64,000 nt of DNA from Roseovarius bejariae (GCF_009669325.1 NZ_SZWE01000001.1:1240402-1304401); one strand, 5' to 3'. Shown: positions 54,545 through 63,708, numbered from the stretch's first letter. A program made the numbers and translations. Notes: generated by a model not told the origin, from the sequence alone.

Positions 54545-55096
54545 ATGACAGCCCCTTTCACCATCCCCACACTTGAGACCGAGCGCCTGATCCTCCGCGC
54601 CCCCCGCGAGAGCGACTTCGGGCAGGAGCGCGATTTTTTCGCCTCCGAGGACTCGCGCTTTGTTGGTGGCCCGCTGCCCGAACAACAGGTCTGGCGCAAC
54701 CTTGCCATGCTGATGGGGCATTGGGCTTTCCGCGGCTATGGGTTCTGGGGTCTGGAAGACAAGGAAACCGGCACCTATCTGGGTCGCGTCGGCCTCTGGT
54801 TCCCGCATGGCTGGCTCGAACGCGAAATCGGCTGGACGCTGATGCCCCACGCCACGGGCAAGGGCTATGCCACCGAAGCCGCCGAAGCGGCGCGCGCCCA
54901 TGCCTATGACATCTTGGGCTGGGAGACCGCGATCAGTCAGATCGACCCGACAAACGAACCCTCCAAGGCTGTCGCCCGCCGTCTCGGGGCCAGCTTTGAA
55001 AAGATGTACGACGATCCCCTCTATGGGCCGGTCGAAATCTGGCGTCACCTCGCGCCGGCCGATCTGGAAAACGGTGGTATGGAGGCCTACGCCTGA
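54545..55096 (+). CDS. GNAT family acetyltransferase (first of tandem pair)
   Basis: 183 residues from the ATG at 54545. RimJ/RimL-like fold: TERLILRAPRESDF, then WTLMPHATGKGYATEAAEAARAHAYD (acetyl-CoA loop) and NEPSKAVARRLG. It overlaps the next gene by one base, and the two share the layout of GGPL...W...GHW.RGYG, so they are duplicates. Substrate unknown; related enzymes acetylate protein N-termini or small molecules. Confidence 0.87.
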   Translation: MTAPFTIPTLETERLILRAPRESDFGQERDFFASEDSRFVGGPLPEQQVWRNLAMLMGHWAFRGYGFWGLEDKETGTYLGRVGLWFPHGWLEREIGWTLMPHATGKGYATEAAEAARAHAYDILGWETAISQIDPTNEPSKAVARRLGASFEKMYDDPLYGPVEIWRHLAPADLENGGMEAYA

Positions 55097-55701
55097 TGGC
55101 CGCGTCGATTATCCCCACGCTGGAAACCCGGCGGCTCGTCTTGCGTGGGCCGGAACCGGATGATTATCCCAACTTCAAGGCGACGTTTTCGTCCTACCGC
55201 GCGCGCTTCATGGGCGGGCCGCTCAATGCCTATGAAACATGGATGCTCTACGCCGCCGAGATCGGCCATTGGAACATCCGCGGCTACGGCATGTGGATGA
55301 TCCACGACAAGGACACCGATGAAACCTACGGCATGGCCGGCGGCTGGTTCCCCGCCATGTGGCCAGAACGCGAAATCGCCTGGATCATCTGGCCCGACAA
55401 GGCCGGGCATGGCTACGCGCTTGAGGCGACCAATGCCGCGCGCCGGTATTTCTATGACACCCTCGGCTGGGAGGGCGCGGTCAGCTACATCGACCCCAAG
55501 AACCTCGATTCCATCCGCTTGGCCGAACGCCTCGGTGCGGTGAAGGATAAAGAGGCCGCGACGATTGACGGCAACGATGCCGTCTATCGCCACCCCTCGC
55601 CCGAGACCCTCAAGTCGGGGCAGATCGCCGACGGGATCGAGCTTGAGATCAGTCACTATTGCGACCCCCTGTTCAAGCCAAAGGGGTTCGCCATTGACTG
55701 A
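55096..55701 (+). CDS. GNAT family acetyltransferase (second of tandem pair)
   Basis: 201 residues. TRRLVLRGPEPDDYPNF, WIIWPDKAGHGYALEATNAARRYFYD and NLDSIRLAERLGA match the upstream paralogue but the acetyl-CoA loop is altered (AGHGYAL instead of TGKGYAT). It starts inside the last codon of the first copy. The pair lies between ffh and chorismate mutase, on the plus strand with the ribosomal genes. Confidence 0.87.
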   Translation: MAASIIPTLETRRLVLRGPEPDDYPNFKATFSSYRARFMGGPLNAYETWMLYAAEIGHWNIRGYGMWMIHDKDTDETYGMAGGWFPAMWPEREIAWIIWPDKAGHGYALEATNAARRYFYDTLGWEGAVSYIDPKNLDSIRLAERLGAVKDKEAATIDGNDAVYRHPSPETLKSGQIADGIELEISHYCDPLFKPKGFAID

Positions 55702-55727
55702 GTTTCGCCGCCATATCGCGCCGCGTT

Positions 55728-55809
55728 TCGTACGACTCGTACGATCGTCTTTGGAAACGGCCCGATTTTCGTACGAAACTCGGGGGGTTTCCGTACGACT
55801 CGTACGATC
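55728..55809 (+). repeat. Composite TCGTACGA repeat upstream of chorismate mutase
   Basis: TCGTACGACTCGTACGATC (55728-55746), TTTCGTACGAAACTCGG (from 55768) and CGTACGACTCGTACGATC (55792-55809) lie in the 131 bp gap before the chorismate mutase gene, ending 24 bp from its start. The same three blocks in the same order, read on the other strand, occur at 63461-63555 before the EamA gene. The copies therefore share orientation relative to the downstream gene, which suggests a regulatory or leader role. Confidence 0.75.
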
Positions 55810-55832
55810 CGTTCCAGCCTTCGGAGGGGCCC

Positions 55833-56132
55833 ATGTCTGATGACGCAACCGCCCGCGCCGCGGCCCTGCTCAAGGGGCACCGCGAAAGCATCGACCGCCT
55901 TGATGCGATCCTCGTCTATACCCTGGGCGAGCGCTTCAAGCACACCCAGGCCGTGGGGAAACTCAAGGCCGAACACGACCTTCCCCCGTCCGATCCGGCC
56001 CGCGAAGAGGCCCAGATCGCACGGCTCGAAGACCTGGCAACCCGGGCCGATCTTGACCCGGAATTCGCCAAGAAGTTCCTGAACTTCATCATCGCCGAGG
56101 TGATCCGGCATCACCGCCAACAGCAATCGTAA
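55833..56132 (+). CDS. Chorismate mutase (AroQ type)
   Basis: 99 residues, all helical. HRESIDRLDAILVYTLGERFKHTQAVGKLKAEHDLPPSD is the AroQ core, with Arg/Lys residues placed for chorismate binding, and FLNFIIAEVIRHHRQ closes it. It converts chorismate to prephenate for phenylalanine and tyrosine. GGAGGGG precedes the ATG. It lies just ahead of rpsP, as in many Rhodobacterales. Confidence 0.93.
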   Translation: MSDDATARAAALLKGHRESIDRLDAILVYTLGERFKHTQAVGKLKAEHDLPPSDPAREEAQIARLEDLATRADLDPEFAKKFLNFIIAEVIRHHRQQQS

Positions 56133-56181
56133 AGCTGGATTGAAACCCAGCTAACCCACGCCATTCAAAGGAGAAATCACA

Positions 56182-56586
56182 ATGGCCATGAAAATCCGCC
56201 TTGCCCGTGGTGGCAGCAAGAAACGCCCCTTCTACCGCATCGTCGCCGCCGACAGCCGCATGCCCCGCGACGGTCGCTTCATCGAGAAGCTGGGCACCTA
56301 CAACCCGCTTCTGCCGAAAGACAGCGAAGAGCGCGTGAAGATGGACATGGAACGCGTTCAGTACTGGCTCGACCAGGGCGCACAGCCGTCGGATCGTATC
56401 TCGCGCATGCTGGAAGCCGCCGGTGTCATCGCCAAGAAAGAGCGTAACAACCCCAACAAAGGCACCCCGGGCAAGAAAGCCCAGGAACGCGCCGAAGAGA
56501 AAGCCGCCAAAGCAGCAGAAGCCGCCGAAGCCGCTGCCGCCCCGGCTGAAGAGGCCCCTGCCGAAGAGGCCGCCAGCGAAGAATAA
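56182..56586 (+). CDS. rpsP: 30S ribosomal protein S16
   Basis: 134 residues. The S16 core is [22 protein letters not shown] and [15 protein letters not shown], ending near residue 85; about 45 further residues are Ala/Glu/Lys-rich, an acidic extension common in alphaproteobacteria. AAAGGAGA precedes the ATG. First of a plus-strand run leading to bluB, rimM and trmD. Confidence 0.97.
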   Translation: MAMKIRLARGGSKKRPFYRIVAADSRMPRDGRFIEKLGTYNPLLPKDSEERVKMDMERVQYWLDQGAQPSDRISRMLEAAGVIAKKERNNPNKGTPGKKAQERAEEKAAKAAEAAEAAAAPAEEAPAEEAASEE

Positions 56587-56604
56587 GCTGGTTAAGGTAC
56601 TGGA

Positions 56605-57234
56605 ATGTCTGAATTTTCCCCCGACTTCCAGAACCGCCTTCGGGATCTGATGCGGTGGCGGCGCGACGTGCGCCGCTTCCGTTCGGACCCGGTGGACGAG
56701 GACGTGCTTACCGCCTGCCTCGACACCTTTTGCCTGGCCCCCTCAGTGGGTCTGAGTGAACCGTGGCGCGTCGTGCGCGTCGACAGCGCCGCGGCCCGCG
56801 CTGCCGCGCTTGAGAACTTCACCCAAGCCAACGACGCGGCCCTTGCCGGGTATAACGGTGAAAAAGCAAAGCTTTACAGCACCTTGAAACTTTCCGGCAT
56901 GAAGGAGGCGCCCATCCAACTGGCCGTCTTCTGCGACGAAAGCACCGACAAGGGCGCCGGTCTTGGCGCAGGTACCATGCCCGAAACCCGCCGCTATTCC
57001 GTTGTGGGCGCCATCACCCAGTTCTGGCTTACCGCCCGTGCGCATGGTCTTGGCGTCGGCTGGGTCTCTATCCTCGACCCTGACCGCCTGAATGCCGATC
57101 TAAACATCTCGAAAGATTGGATTTTGGTGGGCTACCTCTGCGTCGGCTGGCCAGAGGAAAACAGCAATACACCCGAGTTGGAACAAGCCGGATGGGAAGA
57201 ACGGCGCGGTAGCCTCCCCCTTGAGGTGCGTTGA
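56605..57234 (+). CDS. bluB: 5,6-dimethylbenzimidazole synthase
   Basis: 209 residues of the nitroreductase-like BluB family: RWRRDVRRFRSDPVDE, FCLAPSVGLSEPWRVV, FCDESTDKGAGLGAGTMPETRRYSVVGAI and HGLGVGWVSILDP. It splits FMN to form the lower ligand of vitamin B12. It begins 18 bp after rpsP, so there is no room for a cobalamin riboswitch and it must be expressed with the ribosomal operon. Confidence 0.92.
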   Translation: MSEFSPDFQNRLRDLMRWRRDVRRFRSDPVDEDVLTACLDTFCLAPSVGLSEPWRVVRVDSAAARAAALENFTQANDAALAGYNGEKAKLYSTLKLSGMKEAPIQLAVFCDESTDKGAGLGAGTMPETRRYSVVGAITQFWLTARAHGLGVGWVSILDPDRLNADLNISKDWILVGYLCVGWPEENSNTPELEQAGWEERRGSLPLEVR

Positions 57235-57235
57235 C

Positions 57236-57379
57236 ATGTTCCGCATCATCCGACTTGTCATTCTCTGCCTCATCACCTTCGTCGCCGGTATTTTGTTCGA
57301 ACGCCAAGCCCATGGCGAACGCTGTGTCGCGAAGGGCGGTACCATGACCGGCCCCATCTGCACAGGAGCGGCACAATGA
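57236..57379 (+). CDS. Small membrane protein of 47 residues between bluB and rimM
   Basis: An ATG one base after the bluB stop opens 47 codons: an N-terminal helix ([19 protein letters not shown]), then a short polar tail with two Cys ([16 protein letters not shown]) and many Gly. Its TGA overlaps the rimM ATG (57376-57379). The tight spacing on both sides and the clean helix argue that it is real. The tail could be periplasmic with a disulfide. No family recognised. Confidence 0.7.
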   Translation: MFRIIRLVILCLITFVAGILFERQAHGERCVAKGGTMTGPICTGAAQ

Positions 57380-57900
57380 CCGATCAAATTTGCCTAGGCG
57401 CAATCGCCGGTGCCTTTGGTGTAAAGGGCGAAGTGCGATTGAAAAGCTTCACCAGTCTGCCCGAAGACGTGGCCGCCTATGGCGCATTGACCACCGAGGA
57501 CGGCAGTCGCGCCTTCACCGTCACCCTCACAGGCCAGACCGCCAAGGGCGCCTTGGTTGTCAGGCTGTCGGATGTGTTGACCAAGGAACAGGCCGATGAT
57601 CTGCGCGGTGTGCGCCTGTTCGTGCCGCGTGACCGCCTACCCTCGCTGCCGGATGATGAGTTTTACCACGCCGACCTTATCGGTCTCGAGGTCTTTGATA
57701 CCGCGGGCGGCAGCCTTGGGCGGGTCAAGGCCGTGCTGAATCACGGGGCCGGGGATTTGCTTGAGGTGCATGGCCCCGCGCTCAAGTCCACCGTGCTCTT
57801 GCCCTTTACACGTGAGGTCGTGCCGACCGTCGACCTGACCCAAGGCCGCATCATCACCGACCCGCCCGAGGGCCTTTTCCCCACTCCGGAGGAAAAATGA
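57376..57900 (+). CDS. rimM: Ribosome maturation factor RimM
   Basis: 174 residues. N-terminal domain [23 protein letters not shown], central [25 protein letters not shown] and the PRC-barrel C-terminus ([21 protein letters not shown]). It assists 30S assembly near S19. It overlaps the preceding small gene and trmD by ATGA. Confidence 0.95.
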   Translation: MTDQICLGAIAGAFGVKGEVRLKSFTSLPEDVAAYGALTTEDGSRAFTVTLTGQTAKGALVVRLSDVLTKEQADDLRGVRLFVPRDRLPSLPDDEFYHADLIGLEVFDTAGGSLGRVKAVLNHGAGDLLEVHGPALKSTVLLPFTREVVPTVDLTQGRIITDPPEGLFPTPEEK

Positions 57901-58694
57901 GCGATACGCCCAAATCTCACGGCCGCAAATCCATCTCGGCCAACCTGAAACCTCAGGACCTGATGGCCGAAACCCCGCATCTGGCCAAGGCATGGCGCGC
58001 GCAAGTCATCACCCTTTTGCCACAAGCCTTTCCCGGTGTTCTGGGCGAAAGCCTGACCGGCCGGGCCCTCAAGGATGGGCTGTGGCAGCTGGATACCGTC
58101 GACCTGCGCCCCTTTGGCGAGGGCAAGCACCGCAACGTGGATGATACCCCCGCAGGGGGCGGGGCTGGTATGGTCCTGCGCCCTGATGTGATGGGCAGGG
58201 CCATCGACGCGGCCCGCGCCTCCATGCCCTCCGCCGCGCCTATTCTCTACCTCAGCCCACGAGGGCGCCCCTTTGATCAGGCTATGGCGCGGGAGTTGTC
58301 CACCACCTCTGGCGTCACCCTGATCTGTGGCCGGTTCGAGGGCCTGGACGAGCGCGTGATAAAGCACTACGGCATTCAGGAGGTCAGCCTTGGGGATTTC
58401 GTCCTCACAGGTGGGGAAATCGCGGCGCAGGCCCTGATTGACGCCACGGTCCGCCTGATCCCCGGGGTTCTGGGCAATGCCGACTCGACCGAGGAAGAAA
58501 GCTTTTCTGACGGATTGCTGGAACACCCGCAATACACGCGCCCCCCCGAATGGAAGGGTCACAAGATCCCCGATGTCCTGATGTCCGGCCACCACGGCGA
58601 GATCGCCAAATGGCGCCACGAACAGGCCAAGGAGACCACCCGCACCCGCCGCCCCGATCTTTGGGCCGCTTACCAAAAGCGTAATGCGGATTAA
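57897..58694 (+). CDS. trmD: tRNA (guanine37-N1)-methyltransferase
   Basis: 265 residues of the knotted SPOUT class: [51 protein letters not shown] and [22 protein letters not shown]. It methylates G37 of tRNAs with SAM. An extra N-terminal stretch of about 35 polar residues ([13 protein letters not shown]) precedes the core. Coupled to rimM by ATGA. Confidence 0.96.
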   Translation: MSDTPKSHGRKSISANLKPQDLMAETPHLAKAWRAQVITLLPQAFPGVLGESLTGRALKDGLWQLDTVDLRPFGEGKHRNVDDTPAGGGAGMVLRPDVMGRAIDAARASMPSAAPILYLSPRGRPFDQAMARELSTTSGVTLICGRFEGLDERVIKHYGIQEVSLGDFVLTGGEIAAQALIDATVRLIPGVLGNADSTEEESFSDGLLEHPQYTRPPEWKGHKIPDVLMSGHHGEIAKWRHEQAKETTRTRRPDLWAAYQKRNAD

Positions 58695-58744
58695 GCAGCC
58701 TCGGCCCTTGCCAGACAGGTATTTTTTGCCTAAAAGCCGCCCAA

Positions 58745-58767
58745 CCCGCTCAGGTTTCTGAGTCGGG
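58745..58767 (+). terminator. Weak hairpin after trmD
   Basis: CCCGCTCAG (58745-58753) pairs with CTGAGTCGGG (58758-58767) with one bulge and a GTTT loop, followed by CGTGTTTTCTG. It lies 51 bp beyond the trmD stop in a 274 bp gap that otherwise holds only the rplS leader. Partial attenuation between trmD and rplS is possible. Confidence 0.4.
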
Positions 58768-58968
58768 CGTGTTTTCTGTTGCGCCTGTGCCTTCGGGTTT
58801 CTTCATCCGGGCAAGCAGGGCCGCACCAAACGGACGACACGGGAAAACAGATAACGCCGATCTGACCTCTGGCGGGCGCGACACGCGGACCCGGACGAAG
58901 ACCAAGAGCTCTCAGACCGCACCACACCTTTGCGGGACAAACCGCAAGCAATGTTAGGAGATGATCAG

Positions 58969-59352
58969 ATGGACCTGATCGCACAACTCGAAGCCGAGCA
59001 AATCGAAGAGCTCGGCAAGACCATCCCGGATTTCAAGGCCGGTGACACCATTCGCGTCGGCTTCAAGGTGACCGAAGGCACGCGGACCCGTGTTCAGAAC
59101 TTCGAAGGCGTCTGCATCAGCCGCAAGAACGGTTCGGGCATCGCCGGTACGTTCACCGTGCGCAAGATTTCCTTTGGTGAAGGCGTGGAACGTGTGTTCC
59201 CGCTTTACTCGACCAACATCGAAAGCATCACCGTGGTACGTCGTGGCCGTGTGCGCCGCGCCAAGCTGTACTATCTGCGGTCGCGCCGCGGCAAGTCGGC
59301 CCGTATCGCCGAAGACACCACTTACAAGCCCAAGTCCGGCGCATCGGCATAA
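58969..59352 (+). CDS. rplS: 50S ribosomal protein L19
   Basis: 127 residues from the ATG at 58969 with AGGAG upstream. [34 protein letters not shown] and [23 protein letters not shown] are standard L19; the end is slightly extended. It is followed by rpmE 11 bp later. Confidence 0.97.
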   Translation: MDLIAQLEAEQIEELGKTIPDFKAGDTIRVGFKVTEGTRTRVQNFEGVCISRKNGSGIAGTFTVRKISFGEGVERVFPLYSTNIESITVVRRGRVRRAKLYYLRSRRGKSARIAEDTTYKPKSGASA

Positions 59353-59363
59353 GGAGCGGCACG

Positions 59364-59585
59364 ATGAAAAAAGACATCCACCCCGATTACCACTTCATCG
59401 ACGTCAAGCTGACCGATGGCACCGTTGTCCAGATGCGTTCGACCTATGGCGCAGAGGGCGACACCCTGTCGCTCGACATCGACCCCTCGGCACACCCGGC
59501 ATGGACCGGCGGCGGTACCCGCCTGATGGATACCGGCGGCCGCGTGTCGAAGTTCAAGAACAAATACGCCGGTCTGGGCTTCTAA
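59364..59585 (+). CDS. rpmE: 50S ribosomal protein L31
   Basis: 73 residues: [19 protein letters not shown] and [30 protein letters not shown]. The zinc-binding CxxC is absent, so it is the Cys-minus form of L31. Last gene of the ribosomal run before a strong terminator. Confidence 0.96.
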   Translation: MKKDIHPDYHFIDVKLTDGTVVQMRSTYGAEGDTLSLDIDPSAHPAWTGGGTRLMDTGGRVSKFKNKYAGLGF

Positions 59586-59613
59586 TCGCCCGATCCGCTG
59601 TTACGCCAAAGGC

Positions 59614-59645
59614 GCCGCCCCTTGTGGGCGGCGTTTTTCTTTTTG
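59614..59645 (+). terminator. Rho-independent terminator after rpmE
   Basis: CGCCGCCC (59614-59621) and GGGCGGCG (59627-59634) form an 8 bp stem with a 5 nt loop, followed by TTTTTCTTTTT. It is 28 bp past the rpmE stop. Confidence 0.92.
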
Positions 59646-59713
59646 CCGGGCCTGACGAAATCTAAACCAATTGCCCCCACCCTGCGGGCCGTATCACGCA
59701 GGAAAGGGCTGTC

Positions 59714-61549
59714 ATGGCTGTCAAAGACCGAAGTATTTCGCAAACCCTCGATCTGGCCAAGCGTGCGCAGCGGCGCGGCGCAATCCAAGAGGCCCGGGCG
59801 CTCTACGAAGAGGTGCTGTCACGCTTTCCTGCCAACCGGCGCGCCAAGGATGGCTTGCTGTCACTCGACACGCCCGACCCTGCGGCACGCCGGGTCGATC
59901 AAGCGCAAGTCGACACGGTTTTGGCCCTTTATCGCTCGGGCGATTATGAAAAGGCACTGAAGCAGGCCACGGCCCTGCACCACAAAGCGCCTGAGATTGC
60001 CGCACTGTCCGATATCCGCGCGGCATGCCTTCGCGCCATGGGGGCACCTGACAAGGCTCTGGCGATCTATCAAGCCTCCCTCAAGGGGCGGCCCGATGAC
60101 GCGCAGCTTTGGCGCAACTGCGGTGCGGCGCTCAATGACCTGCAAAAACTGTCCGAGGCCGAGGGGTGTTTCGCCAAAGCATGCGACCTGTCGCCCGACA
60201 GCGCCGATCATTGGTATATCCTTGCCGAATGCCGTGAGATGCGGGGGCATCACCGCCCTGCCTTACAGGCCGTGACGCGTGCGCTCGAATTGGACCCGGG
60301 CCATGCCGATGCCCTTAACCTGCTGGGGTCGTTGTTGCGGGATTTGGGGGAAATTGATCTGGCAAATCAAACGCACAAACAGGTCCTGAACAGCACTCGC
60401 GCACCGCGGCCCCTTAGCGCAGCACAGACAAACCTTGGCATTCTGGCCGCCGCACAGGGGAAGACCGAAGAAGCGAAAGCATTCTACACCCAAGCCATTG
60501 AGACCCGACCCGACAATATCCAGGCACATCGAAACCTTGTACGGTTGACCCGTTACACCCCGGATCACCCACATCTGACGCAATTACGAAACTTGGTGAA
60601 AAGGCCGGATTTACCGATCCCGGACCAATCCGTCATTCATTTTGCCATGTTCGAAGCCCTTGATCAGTTGGACGATACGGAAACCGCATTCTTCCACCTT
60701 GCACGTGGAAATGCGTTGCGACAGGCACAGCTACGCTATGACATCGGGAAAGACGCAACGCTCTTCAACCATCTCAAAGCACTGACCGAAGAAGTGCCGC
60801 CCGCACCCCGGATCACACAGGGTCCGCGTCCCATTTTCATAGTGGGCATGCCTCGGTCCGGCACCACGTTGAGCGAATGCATCCTTGCGGGGGCTGCCGG
60901 AGTTCACAGTGCGGGAGAAATCCCCGCCCTCGGCAATGCCGCCTCGGCCATGTTGCGGCGCCTGCGGGACGGTGGGCACAAGGTTTTGGAAAAGGTGGAA
61001 CTCGAACAGTTCGAGACATCTCTGCGGGCCGAACTTGCGCTTTATGCGCGAGGCGCTCCCGTCATCACCTGCAAGACGCCGCTGGATTTCCGGTGGGCCG
61101 GTCTGACCTTGGCCGCAATGCCTGATGCGCGTGTCGTCCACCTTGTCCGCGACCCGGTGGAAAACAGTTGGTCCAACTACCGGACATGCTTTTCGTCGAA
61201 CGGGAACGGATTTGCCTATGATCAGGCCAATCTTGCCAGGTTTTGTAACCTGCACAGGATGCTCATGCAGTACTGGAAGCAGCGTTTCCCAGAACGCATT
61301 TTGACCCTTCCCTACAGCGACCTGACGCGTGATTTCGAGGATATGGCCCGACGTCTTGTATCTTTCTGCGGTTTGGGGTGGTCAGATGCCTGCCTTCGTC
61401 CCGATGCAGCCAAGTCCCCGGTTCTGACAGCCAGTGCTGCACAAGTACGCAAACCGGTATATAACGGCAACCGGGGTGATTGGCGGCGTTACGAAGCGCA
61501 TTTGACACCATTACTGGAAGGGCTGGCACAAAACGAGATAGCCCTGTAA
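59714..61549 (+). CDS. TPR-repeat sulfotransferase
   Basis: 611 residues. Residues 10-280 hold about seven TPR units (e.g. GAIQEARALYEEVLSRFP, GKTEEAKAFYTQAIETRP). From about 370 a sulfotransferase domain begins with IFIVGMPRSGTTL (the PAPS 5'-phosphosulfate loop), then VVHLVRDPVENSWSNYRTCF (3'-phosphate site) and a C-terminal RKPVYNGNRGDWRRYEAHL. No signal peptide. It probably sulfates a protein or glycan presented by the TPR part. Monocistronic after a terminator. Confidence 0.88.
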   Translation: MAVKDRSISQTLDLAKRAQRRGAIQEARALYEEVLSRFPANRRAKDGLLSLDTPDPAARRVDQAQVDTVLALYRSGDYEKALKQATALHHKAPEIAALSDIRAACLRAMGAPDKALAIYQASLKGRPDDAQLWRNCGAALNDLQKLSEAEGCFAKACDLSPDSADHWYILAECREMRGHHRPALQAVTRALELDPGHADALNLLGSLLRDLGEIDLANQTHKQVLNSTRAPRPLSAAQTNLGILAAAQGKTEEAKAFYTQAIETRPDNIQAHRNLVRLTRYTPDHPHLTQLRNLVKRPDLPIPDQSVIHFAMFEALDQLDDTETAFFHLARGNALRQAQLRYDIGKDATLFNHLKALTEEVPPAPRITQGPRPIFIVGMPRSGTTLSECILAGAAGVHSAGEIPALGNAASAMLRRLRDGGHKVLEKVELEQFETSLRAELALYARGAPVITCKTPLDFRWAGLTLAAMPDARVVHLVRDPVENSWSNYRTCFSSNGNGFAYDQANLARFCNLHRMLMQYWKQRFPERILTLPYSDLTRDFEDMARRLVSFCGLGWSDACLRPDAAKSPVLTASAAQVRKPVYNGNRGDWRRYEAHLTPLLEGLAQNEIAL

Positions 61550-61652
61550 TCCATTCTTCAACGCATTATCTGGGGCTTTCCAATTCAGCACCTGGCATAT
61601 ACTGTAGCGCCACCGTCACGGGTCAACACGTGAGACAAAGGGGTTCGGGGAA

Positions 61653-62462
61653 ATGGCGCATATTATCGTCGTCGGCAACGAAAAGGGCGGCGCGGGCAAA
61701 TCCACAGTGTCCATGCACGTCGCCACAGCGCTTGCACGAATGGGCCACAAGGTAAGCGCGCTTGACCTCGATCTGCGGCAAAAGACCTTTGGCCGCTATT
61801 CCGAGAACCGCCGGAAATTCCTTGAAAAATCGGGGCTCAACCTTGCCAGCCCTTACTATCACGACCTCCCCGAGGTAGACCCCGAGACCCTCAAGCAGGG
61901 GGAGAACATCTATGACCGCCGACTTTCCGCGGCGGTGGCAGAACTGGAACCCGACAGTGATTTCATCGTGATCGATTGTCCCGGCTCGCATACGCGGTTG
62001 AGCCAGGTGGCGCATAGTCTGGCCGATACTCTGGTCACACCTCTGAACGACAGTTTCGTCGATTTCGACCTTCTGGCGCATGTGGATGACGACGGAAAAA
62101 AGATCCTCGGCCCGTCCGTTTATTCAGAAATGGTGTGGAATGCCAGACAGTTACGCGCCCAAGCCGGACTCAAGCCGATTGATTGGGTGGTGGTGCGGAA
62201 CCGGTTGGGGGCGCAGCAGATGGTTAACAAGAAAAAGATGGGCGAGGCGCTGGAAAACCTGGCCAAGCGCATCGGGTTTCGCACCGCGCCCGGTTTCAAT
62301 GAGCGGGTCATTTTCCGGGAGTTGTTCCCCCGTGGCCTGACCCTTCTTGACCTCAAGGATGTGGGTGTGAAGCAACTCAACATTTCGAACGTCGCCGCCC
62401 GGCAGGAATTGCGTGACCTGATCAAGGAATTGGACCTGCCCGGGGTCGAGGTGGATTTTTAA
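61653..62462 (+). CDS. mipZ: Division-plane positioning ATPase MipZ
   Basis: 269 residues of the ParA/MinD class: deviant Walker A GNEKGGAGKSTVSMHVA, the DLDLRQKTFGRYSENR segment specific to MipZ, Walker B DFIVIDCPGSHTRLS and RLGAQQMVNKKKMGEALENL. MipZ forms gradients from ParB at the poles and blocks FtsZ, so division occurs at midcell. Its presence supports an alphaproteobacterial source. Confidence 0.95.
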   Translation: MAHIIVVGNEKGGAGKSTVSMHVATALARMGHKVSALDLDLRQKTFGRYSENRRKFLEKSGLNLASPYYHDLPEVDPETLKQGENIYDRRLSAAVAELEPDSDFIVIDCPGSHTRLSQVAHSLADTLVTPLNDSFVDFDLLAHVDDDGKKILGPSVYSEMVWNARQLRAQAGLKPIDWVVVRNRLGAQQMVNKKKMGEALENLAKRIGFRTAPGFNERVIFRELFPRGLTLLDLKDVGVKQLNISNVAARQELRDLIKELDLPGVEVDF

Positions 62463-62502
62463 CGCGCGCCCCGCGTGGCAAAATCCCTTCTTTTACAACA
62501 TG

Positions 62503-63411
62503 TTATGCCGGGGGCCCCGTCCTTGGCTGCGGACGATTGCGCATCCGCCGACGCTGCATCAGGACCCATAGGTTCGACGCGAAGAGCACACCGATCACCA
62601 CGACCCCACCGGCAAGCGCCCATGGTCCGGGGTCTTCCCCCACGATCGCCCAGACAAGGATCGGGGCAAGCACCGATTCGAGCAATATCAACAAGGCCAC
62701 CTCGGCGGAACTGATGTAGCGCGGGCCAAGGGTTAACAGGGTGGTCGATACGGTAATGAAGGCCCCATGCGCGAGAATCAGGTTCCACTGGGCCTCGAAC
62801 GCCGGCATCGGATCGGCCACGGGCCAGACCACCATTGAGGCCCCGATGTAGGCCAGCGGAATGGCCGGCACCATAGATGTAGCGCGCACCCTGCGCACCG
62901 CGGTCATGGCCGCGGCGAAGCTGGCCGAGACACAAAGCGCCACCAGATCACCCGTCCAATGGGCGCCGTGGGTCTCGCCGGAGCCCCAGGCGATGATGCC
63001 CAGACCCACGAAAACGCCCATCATGGTTAACACCATGCGGCGGCTGACGGCTTCGCCCAGAAACACCCGGCTGAAGATCGCGGCAAACACCGGCATCGAG
63101 GCGATGATGAAGACCACGTTGGCAACGCTTGTCCATGTCACGGCCAGAACGAACCCCGGCGCGGTGGCGGCGATCAATACGGTATAAATCAAGCCCGGCA
63201 CGCCCGTCTTGAGAACAGATTTGAAGCCACCCACCCCTTGAAAAACAAGCAGTCCCAGTAGGATAAGCGAACCCGAGACAATCCCGCGCCAAAAGGTGAT
63301 GGTCGGTGCGCTGGCGTCGATCAAGCGGACGAAAAGCGAGTCCGGCACAACGAACAGCACCCCGAGCGTGGTAATCAGCAGGCCTTTGACATGATCATTC
63401 ATGTCCTGCAT
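62503..63411 (-). CDS. EamA/DMT family transporter
   Basis: 302 residues, ten helices in two EamA repeats (GVLFVVPDSLFVRLIDAS, FWRGIVSGSLILLGLLVF, TWTSVANVVFIIASMPVFAAIF, then the second repeat ending SNLWVL). The C-terminus is Arg-rich. An in-frame ATG three codons later has AGGA close by. Its upstream region carries the composite TCGTACGA repeat (63461-63555). Substrate unknown. Confidence 0.9.
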   Translation of the reverse strand: MQDMNDHVKGLLITTLGVLFVVPDSLFVRLIDASAPTITFWRGIVSGSLILLGLLVFQGVGGFKSVLKTGVPGLIYTVLIAATAPGFVLAVTWTSVANVVFIIASMPVFAAIFSRVFLGEAVSRRMVLTMMGVFVGLGIIAWGSGETHGAHWTGDLVALCVSASFAAAMTAVRRVRATSMVPAIPLAYIGASMVVWPVADPMPAFEAQWNLILAHGAFITVSTTLLTLGPRYISSAEVALLILLESVLAPILVWAIVGEDPGPWALAGGVVVIGVLFASNLWVLMQRRRMRNRPQPRTGPPA

Positions 63412-63460
63412 CAGTTCACAGTTTTTTAAGCAAAGTAAAGACGCCCGAAAAAAGAACGAG

Positions 63461-63555
63461 CGTACGAGTCGTACGTTTTAACCATGACTTTCGTACGGAA
63501 ATCGGGGGATGGTCAGAATAAATCGTACAAGTCGTACGTTTCGTACGAAACTCGG
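63461..63555 (-). repeat. Composite TCGTACGA repeat upstream of the EamA gene
   Basis: On the plus strand: CGTACGAGTCGTACG (63461-63475), TTTCGTACGGAAATCGGGG (63489-63507), TCGTACAAGTCGTACG (63523-63538) and TTTCGTACGAAACTCGG (63539-63555). Read on the minus strand the block order and the CCCGATTT-CGTACGAAA centre match the copy at 55728-55809. It ends 50 bp before the EamA start. The rest of 63412-63708 shows only a CCCGGGC/CCCGGG hairpin near 63632-63648. Confidence 0.75.
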
Positions 63556-63708
63556 CGCATCGTTTTGGGGATAATACGCGCGAGGCAGCACGGCTGAACT
63601 GGGCCTTGCGCCACATTCATTCATCGTTACGCCCGGGCTTGCCCCGGGTGGGCGGCCCTTCTTATGTCTTTCAAGCGTTCACCTTGCCGCACAGACGGCC
63701 CCATCAAA

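Noticed and set aside
52894..54708. Long open frame antisense to ffh
   Set aside because: The plus strand encodes intact Ffh; the antisense protein is His/Gly/Leu-rich without any family motif.
56587..56604. Cobalamin riboswitch ahead of bluB
   Set aside because: Only 18 bp separate rpsP and bluB, far too short for the structure.
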